The position numbers were made by a program, and so were the translations under genes. From Mobiluncus sp963511525 (GTDB lineage Bacteria; Actinomycetota; Actinomycetes; Actinomycetales; Actinomycetaceae): a stretch of DNA of 64,000 nucleotides. A model generated the notes under the pieces. It saw only the letters and a list, made by a program, of their open reading frames with translations. It was not told the DNA's origin and searched no databases. How positions within the stretch are numbered: position 1 is the stretch's first letter; every line of letters starts with the position of its first letter. The stretch lies in the NCBI RefSeq assembly GCF_963511525.1, contig NZ_CAUPIY010000005.1:62001-126000 (forward strand). Reading direction: 5' to 3'. Of this stretch, positions 7,285 to 14,644 are shown piece after piece.

Positions 7285-8817
7285 ATGTATCTTTCCGCTA
7301 AGACGATCAGCGCGGCACTCGATCAGCTCCAAGGGACAGCTTCCCACCTGCTCAAAATCTGGCTTGTATTAAAGCACATGGGTTTGAGCCGAGACACGTC
7401 CATATTGATCGATACGCAGAATTCAACTCCCACCCTGCAGAGGCTGTTCTCCTGCGGCAGTCCTGAGGGAAAACTTTTTGTTCCCTTTGCGCACACCGTC
7501 CGTTACGCCTTCATGAAAGGCGACGCTTCGCGTTCAATTATTCAAACCACTATTCAGCGATGGAAAACATCGGATTCAGTAGTTTCTGGATCTCCCACTG
7601 CATACCTTGATTTCTCCGATGAGGGAAACAAGATTCGAGTATCCCTCGGAAGGATCTACCCCCAAGGTCTGGGACACGGTGGAGACGGGTTCGCCCTAGA
7701 AGAGGACGCACGAGTCGCTATCCCTATTGAAGCAATGGCGGTTTGGCTCTTCCGTCAAGATGAGTTGGACCAGTATTTTGGCGATAGTGACCCTAACAAG
7801 CTCTCGCAGCAACTCGTCGAAGCCCTCATACGCGAGCTGAACCTTGAGCCCGGCGAGATCGAGGCAGTTTTTGTAAACAAGCCAATCGATATCGAGACCA
7901 GCGACGCTCCGCTTAGCGATGCGGAGTTGTTGGCAATCTGCAATTCGGCATTTGAGGCCAAGTTGGAAGTCGAAATCCGCAAAGAAGATCGGCTTGAGTA
8001 CACAAATAGGATTCAGTCAGTGACAACAATCGATTCAGCACCAGCATGGACCAGGATTTCCCCAAGTGAACAGCTAGCCTCGCTAGTCAAAGCGGGAGAG
8101 CGCGCAATTCTTCTGTTTGGACCGCCCCGAACCGGGAAAACCCGTGCCATCGATAAACTTATTCCGCGTAATTCTGAGGATCGTGAGACTATTCAGCTCC
8201 ATGAGGGGTGGGGTTATGAGAACCTGATCCTAGGACTCGCGCCCGGTGAGAAACCGGGAGAATTCGAATGGACTGAAGGTCCACTCCTTCGCGCGCTTCG
8301 AAACGGCAAGAGGCATATCGTTCTAGAAGAGATCAACCGCACTCGAATTAGCCAGGCCTTGGGCGAGTTATTCTCTCTTATCGAGCCAGCGTACCGGGGC
8401 GAGACCAACGGCATCACGCTTCCGAATGGTGCGCAGATCTTTATCGATCCAGAAGTGGTTTTCTACTTCACTATGAATAACGTCGACACGAACACGGAGG
8501 ATGTTGACGACGCACTCATGGGACGTATGGCAAGTGTCTACTTTGGTCCACGCGTTGAAGACCTTGACGCGATACTTAGGCACAGAGCTATTCCTTCAGA
8601 TACAGCCGCAGCCATTAAGACTGTCTTCACTGCTATTCAAGACAAGTATCCGCTGGGTCATGGCTACTTCGCCGGGCTTCAGCCGAGTGATGACTTCCGG
8701 ATGTACTACATGTGGAGAATCCGACCGGTCTTGATGAATCATTTCTCTGCCTATGAGCCTGAAGTGGTAGCGCAAATCGACAACCGCGTAGATGAACTCT
8801 TCACAGGAACAGCGTGA
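7285..8817 (+). CDS. McrB-like AAA+ GTPase, restriction subunit
   Basis: Encodes 510 residues from ATG 7285, four bases after AAGGAGG. Residues 1-about 250 form an unrecognised N-terminal domain, probably for DNA recognition. The AAA+ part has Walker A GPPRTGKT at 279-286, Walker B 'IVLEEINRTRISQALGEL' from 345 and MNNVD at 397. The last corresponds to the McrB-family MNTAD signature that replaces the GTPase N/TKxD motif. It overlaps the McrC-like gene by 4 nt. McrB-like rings hydrolyse GTP to drive translocation and activate the McrC nuclease. The adjacent methyltransferase suggests that the pair is the R part of an R-M system rather than a type IV enzyme. Confidence 0.85.
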   Translation: MYLSAKTISAALDQLQGTASHLLKIWLVLKHMGLSRDTSILIDTQNSTPTLQRLFSCGSPEGKLFVPFAHTVRYAFMKGDASRSIIQTTIQRWKTSDSVVSGSPTAYLDFSDEGNKIRVSLGRIYPQGLGHGGDGFALEEDARVAIPIEAMAVWLFRQDELDQYFGDSDPNKLSQQLVEALIRELNLEPGEIEAVFVNKPIDIETSDAPLSDAELLAICNSAFEAKLEVEIRKEDRLEYTNRIQSVTTIDSAPAWTRISPSEQLASLVKAGERAILLFGPPRTGKTRAIDKLIPRNSEDRETIQLHEGWGYENLILGLAPGEKPGEFEWTEGPLLRALRNGKRHIVLEEINRTRISQALGELFSLIEPAYRGETNGITLPNGAQIFIDPEVVFYFTMNNVDTNTEDVDDALMGRMASVYFGPRVEDLDAILRHRAIPSDTAAAIKTVFTAIQDKYPLGHGYFAGLQPSDDFRMYYMWRIRPVLMNHFSAYEPEVVAQIDNRVDELFTGTA

Positions 8818-9989
8818 TGCAGACTTGGCATGCCGTCGAGAACGAGATTTCGGCGTTACCCGGCCTAACCCCAGCTGATGTCCCCACTGGCTTGCCAGAC
8901 AACATTCGCGTTCTCCTTCAAGGTGGAGTTCTGCAGATTCTGGCGTCAAATGTTGCCGGGAATATCCCGCTTCTTAATGGAAATAAGCTTGTCATTTCTC
9001 CGAAGCATGCATCGCTCAATCCAGTTTCGATGCTGCTGTATCTTCACGATTCTCAGTCGGCTCGACTGGTGAACGATGCTCCGTTCGGATACTCAAGCGG
9101 GTCGCACGATTTCGGCTTGAGTTCGTTGGCAGAGATGTTGTCCCGGGAGCTCTTATCCTTTGCAGCAAAACCAAAGTTATTTCGCCGCAAGCCTACGCTT
9201 GAGGCCACGTCATCTGCCGTTGGACAGATAAACTGGCCTGTGACAAACCTCCGAGCGCGGCGAGGAGATGCCGCTCCAATCGTAACGAGACGACACAGGC
9301 CGACATTTGATATCCCCGAGAACAGAATTATCAAGTCGGCTGCCAAACGAGTATTGGGACTCTTGTCTAGTGACGCTCCTGGGGCGCGTGTAACTCACGA
9401 TTGGGCAAACTGGCAGGCATCTACCTTTGCTGGTTATGACGATATCCGCAAGGTCAGCCAGATGATGCGAACGAAGAATGTTGGCGGTTCGCATTCCTAC
9501 TACAGCAATGCGCTCGGTCTCAGCCTCGTCATCCTCCAAGCATCCGGAATTGACCACGGTGAAAGATGGGAGTCTGACGGATACTTGTTCAATATGCCTG
9601 GACTTTACGAAGACTTTGTGCGAACAAGTCTTATGAGAGCTGCAGAGCCCACTGCTCTAAGCGTTCAAAAGGGTTTTGCCTCCAGTAGCTTTCTGCTTAC
9701 GAATGGCGAAATCGAGCTAATTCCAGACCTGACTATCTATCGCGGCGGATCTATAGAAGCTGTCCTCGACGTAAAGTATAAGGTACCCGATGCGAAGGAT
9801 CTGTATCAGATCTATACATACATGCAGTTTGCGCGTCTCAACGAGGCTTATATCATCTCACCTTCCGTTCGAACTGGAGACGTGGTCGAGACGTTCGACG
9901 GTCACCGAATCAAAGGTCTTGGTTTGGATAGCAGTTCTGCGATAGACGTCGACGCACTTGCTTCGAGGGTTATCGAAGCTCTGCGGTAA
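8814..9989 (+). CDS. McrC-like PD-(D/E)XK nuclease subunit
   Basis: Encodes 391 residues, starting at the ATGATG that overlaps the McrB-like stop. The N-terminal part gives the McrC beta-rich region and the middle is helical with 'RPTFDIPENRIIK', typical of the family. The C-terminal nuclease core shows I-P-D305 then LDVKYK (D319, K321), the PD...DxK catalytic set, followed by 'QIYTYMQFARL'. In McrBC and LlaJI this subunit stimulates the GTPase and cuts DNA. Its stop overlaps the convergent methyltransferase gene by 20 nt, so the two operons are tightly interlocked. Confidence 0.85.
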   Translation: MMQTWHAVENEISALPGLTPADVPTGLPDNIRVLLQGGVLQILASNVAGNIPLLNGNKLVISPKHASLNPVSMLLYLHDSQSARLVNDAPFGYSSGSHDFGLSSLAEMLSRELLSFAAKPKLFRRKPTLEATSSAVGQINWPVTNLRARRGDAAPIVTRRHRPTFDIPENRIIKSAAKRVLGLLSSDAPGARVTHDWANWQASTFAGYDDIRKVSQMMRTKNVGGSHSYYSNALGLSLVILQASGIDHGERWESDGYLFNMPGLYEDFVRTSLMRAAEPTALSVQKGFASSSFLLTNGEIELIPDLTIYRGGSIEAVLDVKYKVPDAKDLYQIYTYMQFARLNEAYIISPSVRTGDVVETFDGHRIKGLGLDSSSAIDVDALASRVIEALR

Positions 9990-11187
9990 AGAGGGGTTGC
10001 TGCACGGTGGTTGAAGCCAACACTCGCTCAGCAGTGGCAAGATATTCTGCGCTTACATCAAAACCGATATAGCTCCTCTCGAGCTTCTTCGCTGCAACGG
10101 CGGTAGTTCCAGCACCCATGAATGGATCAAGAACCACATCACCAGGGTCCGTTGAGATCGCGATGCAGCGCCCAGGAAGCTGAACCGGGAACTGAGCCCC
10201 ATGCCCATCTCGGCCAGAAGAGGTTGGCAAGTACCAGAAGTCACTAAGCTTGTCCGACTCAAGCAGCTGTCGCCCACCAAGGTCTGAAGGTAGCTCCAAG
10301 TATGCGGACTTGTTGAACTTGGGGGTTCGTTCCCGAGTGAGATGCAGAATGTACTCAACATTTCTGCTGACTCGCGACTGCTGGGGTTCAGGAGTTGTGG
10401 CCTGCTTGCACCACGAGATCGTGCTCTTTACGTAGTAGCCGATTTGGGCAGCACGCTGAGCAATCCGTTGCGGGATCAAACACTGCTCACCATCTTTCAG
10501 ATACGAGTGTCCGGCGGAATACCGCAAGTACTCGTGATCTTTCCACGATCGTCCATCCTTGCCTTGCATCGCATGCAGTGTCTCAACTGCACTACCACGG
10601 ATTTGAGTGCGAGTGTTGTACGAATCCATGATGTTCCACCACACGGAGCCATCTGCAGCAATTTTCGGAAGCAATGCATGCAAGACCTCGACCGAATGGC
10701 GAATAAACCCTTCAGGTGTCTGCTCGAGACCAAAAGAGCAGTACTCGCCATCCGCCCAAAGGCGCTCACCAGGCTCGTCATAGACCCGCATAGCCCAGTA
10801 CGGCGTTGAGGTGACAACAGTATTCACCGAACCATCTTTCAGTCTTCCAATCAGCTGGAGAGCGTCTCCGACAACGAAGGAGTCCTTTTGAATGACCTCT
10901 TGACTCTCGGCAACGAGCACGGCTCCGGTGACGGCTCGACGGAGATATTCAAGAACTTTGCTGCGAGGAACGAACGTCTCGGAGAATGCATCTTGATCTA
11001 GAAGTTGCCGAACGTCGGCCTCGGACAAGATTGACTTCCTGCCAAGGACACGCCTAATGAAGCTGTGAGCCATGCCCACAACGGGGGCAACAAGCTCAAT
11101 GGGGAACACTAAGTCGGTAGTACTGCTGTCGGGGGAGGCGACCGCCGTTTGAGGCTTGATGGTATATGCCTGCTTCATCTCAATCAT
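9970..11187 (-). CDS. beta-class DNA methyltransferase (m4C or m6A)
   Basis: Encodes about 405 residues from ATG 11187; other in-frame starts at 11214 and 11277 are possible but lack a better ribosome binding site. Catalytic motif IV (TSTPYW, near residue 126) precedes the AdoMet-binding motif I (DPFMGAGTT, near 353), the circular order of beta-class enzymes. TSxPYW is more often seen in N4-cytosine enzymes, but N6-adenine cannot be excluded. A target-recognition region lies between the motifs. It overlaps the XRE regulator by 8 nt and faces the McrB/McrC-like genes, so it is the likely protective methylase for them. Confidence 0.85.
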   Translation of the reverse strand: MIEMKQAYTIKPQTAVASPDSSTTDLVFPIELVAPVVGMAHSFIRRVLGRKSILSEADVRQLLDQDAFSETFVPRSKVLEYLRRAVTGAVLVAESQEVIQKDSFVVGDALQLIGRLKDGSVNTVVTSTPYWAMRVYDEPGERLWADGEYCSFGLEQTPEGFIRHSVEVLHALLPKIAADGSVWWNIMDSYNTRTQIRGSAVETLHAMQGKDGRSWKDHEYLRYSAGHSYLKDGEQCLIPQRIAQRAAQIGYYVKSTISWCKQATTPEPQQSRVSRNVEYILHLTRERTPKFNKSAYLELPSDLGGRQLLESDKLSDFWYLPTSSGRDGHGAQFPVQLPGRCIAISTDPGDVVLDPFMGAGTTAVAAKKLERSYIGFDVSAEYLATAERVLASTTVQQPLFTAELR

Positions 11188-11437
11188 TACGACCGTCGCC
11201 GGTTCCTTCCTCATGACAGTCTTCAAAAGCCAGAATGTCGTTGGGTGAACAATCCAACGCTTTACAAATCCGCCCAAGTGTCGCGGTGGTAACCGTCTGA
11301 TTTCGACCCAGCTTCGTGATGGTTGATGAGCTCAGACCGGCAAGGTCTCTAAGCTCGCCCTTCCGAATTCCTCTGTCGATAAGCAACTTCCAGAGGTTTC
11401 TATAGTCCTCGCGAGGCGCGTTCGATGTGTCAACCAC
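11180..11437 (-). CDS. XRE-family controller of the methyltransferase
   Basis: Encodes 85 residues from GTG 11437. The HTH core reads 'LWKLLIDRGIRKGELRDLAG' followed by LSSSTITKLGRN and ATLGRICKALDC. It closely resembles the regulator at 6949-7161, so the two cassettes carry paralogous switches. Being first in the methyltransferase operon with an overlapping stop/start, it resembles the C proteins that delay restriction until methylation is established. Palindromic sites immediately upstream (11453-11476 and 11508-11530) are probable operators. The C-terminal tail is acidic. Confidence 0.8.
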   Translation of the reverse strand: MVDTSNAPREDYRNLWKLLIDRGIRKGELRDLAGLSSSTITKLGRNQTVTTATLGRICKALDCSPNDILAFEDCHEEGTGDGRND

Positions 11438-11452
11438 GCAGCCAGAATACCA

Positions 11453-11530
11453 TATCGCATGACTATTCGTGCGATACAGTCAGCTTTGATCAAGGTGCAC
11501 ATTTGGGTATCGCATGACGCCCTACCGATA
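11453..11530. promoter_or_regulatory. C-box-like palindromic operators before the XRE gene
   Basis: A 24-bp palindrome (11453-11476) pairs TATCGCATGA with TCGTGCGATA, one mismatch in 10. The exact 10-mer TATCGCATGA recurs at 11508-11517 and is followed by CGATA at 11526-11530, giving a second, weaker dyad. The first lies 16 bp upstream of the XRE GTG start. Direct sequence observation; assignment as the controller's operator is inferred from position. Confidence 0.6.
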
Positions 11531-11534
11531 CTTT

Positions 11535-11663
11535 TTACACCCTCGGGTGCTGCGGTGACTCGCAAACCCGGATCAGCTTTGCCCGGAGATCCTCAGCGGT
11601 CACTTTGCGTCCTTTCAAAACGCGAGAAACCCCTCGAGCTGCGTCTCTGCGCAGGCTCAACGT
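11535..11663 (-). other. possible C-terminal remnant of an older gene
   Basis: A minus-strand frame stays open from just inside the IS-end-like sequence to a TAA at 11535. It encodes a basic, helix-forming peptide (SRVLKGRKVTAEDLRAKLIR) with actinobacterial codon use. It has no plausible start and is cut at the IS-end side, so it looks like the 3' end of a gene broken by insertion. Family not recognised. Low confidence. Confidence 0.2.
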
Positions 11664-11669
11664 CTAGCT

Positions 11670-11685
11670 CAAGGGACTTGACCCC
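11670..11685. repeat. isolated IS256-type terminal sequence
   Basis: CAAGGGACTTGACCCC is identical over 16 bp to the outer part of the right terminal repeat of the IS element (19718-19733). No transposase accompanies it. It is most simply a relic of another copy of the element or of a deleted one, and it also supplies the -35 hexamer TTGACC of the promoter that follows. Confidence 0.55.
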
Positions 11686-11713
11686 GGTCGGGAGTTAGGT
11701 TAGGCTAACCTAA
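11678..11713 (+). promoter_or_regulatory. iron-regulated promoter with DtxR/IdeR box
   Basis: TTGACC (11678-11683), a 17-bp spacer and TAGGCT (11701-11706) form a good sigma-70-type promoter. A perfect 19-bp palindrome TTAGGTTAGGCTAACCTAA (11695-11713) covers the -10 and fits the established DtxR/IdeR consensus. Iron-loaded repressor bound here would block the polymerase, so the four transport genes downstream should be expressed under iron limitation. Confidence 0.9.
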
Positions 11714-11730
11714 GTGAAAGGAGGTTTGCT

Positions 11731-12324
11731 GTGACAGACCGATCCGGTACAGTTCGACGCTCAGCTCGCGGGGGATTAACCGACTCAATTCTAGGTACCC
11801 GAAATCTCATGATGGTGGCCTCCCTGTCGGTGGTCGGCCTCATCATCCTCATCCCACTGAGCTACATCGCGCCGGCGGGTGCGGCTTCGCAGAGCGCAGT
11901 CTGGCTCGGGGTGTCCCTTCTCGGACTTTGGGTCATTCCCTACCTCCTTCCTCTGGCCGTTGTGCGAAGGCCGGGCGCTTCGCTGCTGGCCGCGCTGATC
12001 ATCGGAGTTGTGAGCGTATTTACTACTCCCACTGGGCCTGCCGCGATTGTCGGTAACGTCATTGGCGGGCTCCTGGTTGAGTTTCCCATGGCGTTGATGC
12101 TGTACCGGAAGTGGACGTGGTGGGCGTATCTGATCTCCGCCGCATTCTTCGGGGCATTTAACAGCCTGTTGTACCTCACGCTGCTCAAGCACGCGGTGGG
12201 AATCTCGGTATCGGGACTGATCGTGCTGGTGGGAGTCACGTCGTCCGTCATTGGCGGTTTGGCCGTCGTCGGACTAACCCGTTTGCTCAACAATGCAGGC
12301 GTAGGCGTAGACCATCGTGAGTGA
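11731..12324 (+). CDS. ECF transporter S component, iron-regulated
   Basis: Encodes 197 residues from GTG 11731, preceded by AAAGGAGG at 11717. It has five or six hydrophobic segments and the short 'GNVIGGLLVEFPMALML' stretch typical of YkoE/MptS-type S components, the membrane proteins that bind the substrate in energy-coupling-factor importers. The next gene supplies both ATPases and the T subunit, so this is the specificity subunit of a complete group I ECF transporter. The DtxR box points to an iron compound such as haem or a chelate. The true ligand cannot be read from the sequence. Confidence 0.8.
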   Translation: MTDRSGTVRRSARGGLTDSILGTRNLMMVASLSVVGLIILIPLSYIAPAGAASQSAVWLGVSLLGLWVIPYLLPLAVVRRPGASLLAALIIGVVSVFTTPTGPAAIVGNVIGGLLVEFPMALMLYRKWTWWAYLISAAFFGAFNSLLYLTLLKHAVGISVSGLIVLVGVTSSVIGGLAVVGLTRLLNNAGVGVDHRE

Positions 12325-14644
12325 AAGGCTGGCCTCCACTTTGAGCAGCGAGCAACGGTCTGTGAGCGAGTCCGCGCGGGCGCTCCTGGCGGTTGAGGAT
12401 CTTTCCGTTCACTACTTGGGTCAGGACCGGTGGGTGCTGCAACGTCCAAGCCTGGTCCACCTGAGCGGTCAGGTAACGGCCGTCATTGGGCCCTCTGGAT
12501 GCGGTAAAACTACCTTCGTCCGAGCCGTGTGCGGCCTTGTGCCCCACTGTCTGCCGTCCGAATACTCCGGCAGCGTTCAAATTGCCGGCGCCGAAATCGC
12601 CGACGCCACGGTCCAGTTGATCGCTACCAATGTCGCCTACGTGGGACAAAATCCGGATGCCGCAGTCATTACCCGTACGGTGTATGACGATGTCGCGTTT
12701 GCGCTGCAGAACCTCTGCCTGCCTGTTCCTGAGATTGATCGACGGGTACGCGAGGCATTGGCTGCGGTTGGTCTGGAGACCAAGCTGTGGGAGAGCCCAT
12801 GGAGATTATCGGGCGGCCAACGCCAGCGCCTAGCGATCGCGGTAGCACTGGCTATGCAGCCCCGCTTACTTGTCCTCGATGAGCCAACATCGACTATTGA
12901 CACGCAAGGCACGGACGAGTTTTACAGCGTCATCCAACAGCTGGTTAGCGATGGCGTGGGCATCGTGGTGATCGACCATGACCTCGACCCGGTCCTACCC
13001 CTGTGCGATCACGTCATAGCGCTCAACGCGCAGGGCGCGGTGATCGCGCAGGGAACTCCACATGAGGTTTTTCTCAGCCATACCGCGGAACTTGAGGCGT
13101 GCGGAGTGTGGCTGCCCCGTGCGTTACGCGACGAATCCCCGCACCACGCCTTGACCTGCGAGCAGGCGGGCATTCGAGTTCCCCGCATCACGGATATCTG
13201 TGGTGATTCGGTGCAATATCAGCGGCGCACCGAAGCAGGATGGGAAACCATCGATGCGATTGACACGCTCGACGGTGGAGGCAGCGCCACGGTAGAGCTG
13301 GCAGATTTCTGTGTTCCCGGACGTTCCCCAGCTATCTCTATGCGGCTACGGGGTGGCGAGTTTATCGCGCTTATAGGGCCGAATGGCGCAGGCAAAACAT
13401 CCCTGCTCGCGGCGCTGGCGGGTCTCATACCATCAAAGGCACAACGCGCTACGGTCTGCGGAGAGGTTGTGCGGCGAGGGCGGCACCAGGTCGGCTACGT
13501 GTTTCAAAACCCGGAACATCAGATGGTTTGTTCCACCGTGGCTGGCGAAATCTCCACGGGGGATGTTTCCGCGTCTAAAGCCGAGGCTATTGTGGAGCAA
13601 TTCCATCTCTCCCAGTATCGAGACCAACACCCGTTGACTCTCTCAGGCGGCCAGATTCGTAGACTATCGGTGGCTACGATGGTCGCCGAGAGCCGCGATG
13701 TGATTGTCCTTGACGAGCCCACGTACGGCCAGGACTGGGCGAATACCTGCGAACTCATGGCCTTCATCGACGAACTGCGCGCTGAGGGCAGAACCGTCAT
13801 CATGGCCACCCACGACCTAGAACTTGCCCTATCACGCTGCAGCCACATCATCGCGCTACCTGCTGCCGTTAGCGAAACTCGTGAAAACGCCGCATCCGCA
13901 GCACCAGCGAACCCGCCTTCGCCGTCCGTGCCCCGTGGACTCTTCTCATCGTTCAATCCTGTGACGTTGCTATTGGCGCTAATCCCGGCGATGGTCATGG
14001 TGTTCGTATGCAAGGACCCGGCCGTCAATGTTGGAGTGCTCATCGCAGCGAGCCTGGCCATGGTAGCCGCGAGAGCGAGTCGCGCTCGAACGGTCATGTC
14101 ACTGCTAGCACCCTGGGTCATCGCAGCTGTGCTACTGCCGGTGTTCCGCTACAACTACACCATTGAAGAGGTCAGCCCACTCTACAATCACGGTGGCGAG
14201 CTTGCCGCAGCGAGCGGTATCGGGGCACTGTTGTCCCTCATGCTGCTTTCAGGCATCAGCACTCATCCGGAAGCGCTGCTTCGCACGTTGACGACGACGT
14301 TCAAGCTTCCCTATCGGGTCACTGCGGCGGGAACTGCGGCTGTCGCCTTCGTCACTCGTTTCCGGCAAGATTTCCAGCTGTTGCGCACAGCGCGGGCATT
14401 GCGGGGTATTGGGGCATCATGGGGGCCGTTAGCGCCCGCAATTCGATGGGTGGGTTCCCTCGTGCCGCTGGCGATCCTCGCCGTCCAGCACGGCGAACGG
14501 GTTGCCCTGTCGATGGATTCACGTGGCTTTGGCGCCTATCCGCGGCGCACGGAACTCCAACACACACCGTGGCAGGTGCGAGATTGGTGCCTGGTGGGCC
14601 TCCTTTGGGCCGTTACTGCGTTGCTGTGGTGGTGGCGCCAATGA
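12317..14644 (+). CDS. fused ECF ATPases and transmembrane coupling subunit (EcfA-EcfA'-EcfT)
   Basis: Encodes 775 residues from GTG 12317, overlapping the S component by 8 nt. ATPase 1 has Walker A GPSGCGKT at 58-65, signature LSGGQRQRL and Walker B VLDEPTSTID. ATPase 2 has Walker A GPNGAGKT from 354, signature LSGGQIRRLS and VLDEPTYGQD. From about residue 540 a membrane domain follows with 'RALRGIGASWGPLAPAIRW', the Ala-Arg-Gly coupling motif of EcfT proteins. Three normally separate subunits are thus one chain. Both nucleotide sites look intact. It energises uptake by the neighbouring S component. Confidence 0.85.
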   Translation: MSERLASTLSSEQRSVSESARALLAVEDLSVHYLGQDRWVLQRPSLVHLSGQVTAVIGPSGCGKTTFVRAVCGLVPHCLPSEYSGSVQIAGAEIADATVQLIATNVAYVGQNPDAAVITRTVYDDVAFALQNLCLPVPEIDRRVREALAAVGLETKLWESPWRLSGGQRQRLAIAVALAMQPRLLVLDEPTSTIDTQGTDEFYSVIQQLVSDGVGIVVIDHDLDPVLPLCDHVIALNAQGAVIAQGTPHEVFLSHTAELEACGVWLPRALRDESPHHALTCEQAGIRVPRITDICGDSVQYQRRTEAGWETIDAIDTLDGGGSATVELADFCVPGRSPAISMRLRGGEFIALIGPNGAGKTSLLAALAGLIPSKAQRATVCGEVVRRGRHQVGYVFQNPEHQMVCSTVAGEISTGDVSASKAEAIVEQFHLSQYRDQHPLTLSGGQIRRLSVATMVAESRDVIVLDEPTYGQDWANTCELMAFIDELRAEGRTVIMATHDLELALSRCSHIIALPAAVSETRENAASAAPANPPSPSVPRGLFSSFNPVTLLLALIPAMVMVFVCKDPAVNVGVLIAASLAMVAARASRARTVMSLLAPWVIAAVLLPVFRYNYTIEEVSPLYNHGGELAAASGIGALLSLMLLSGISTHPEALLRTLTTTFKLPYRVTAAGTAAVAFVTRFRQDFQLLRTARALRGIGASWGPLAPAIRWVGSLVPLAILAVQHGERVALSMDSRGFGAYPRRTELQHTPWQVRDWCLVGLLWAVTALLWWWRQ

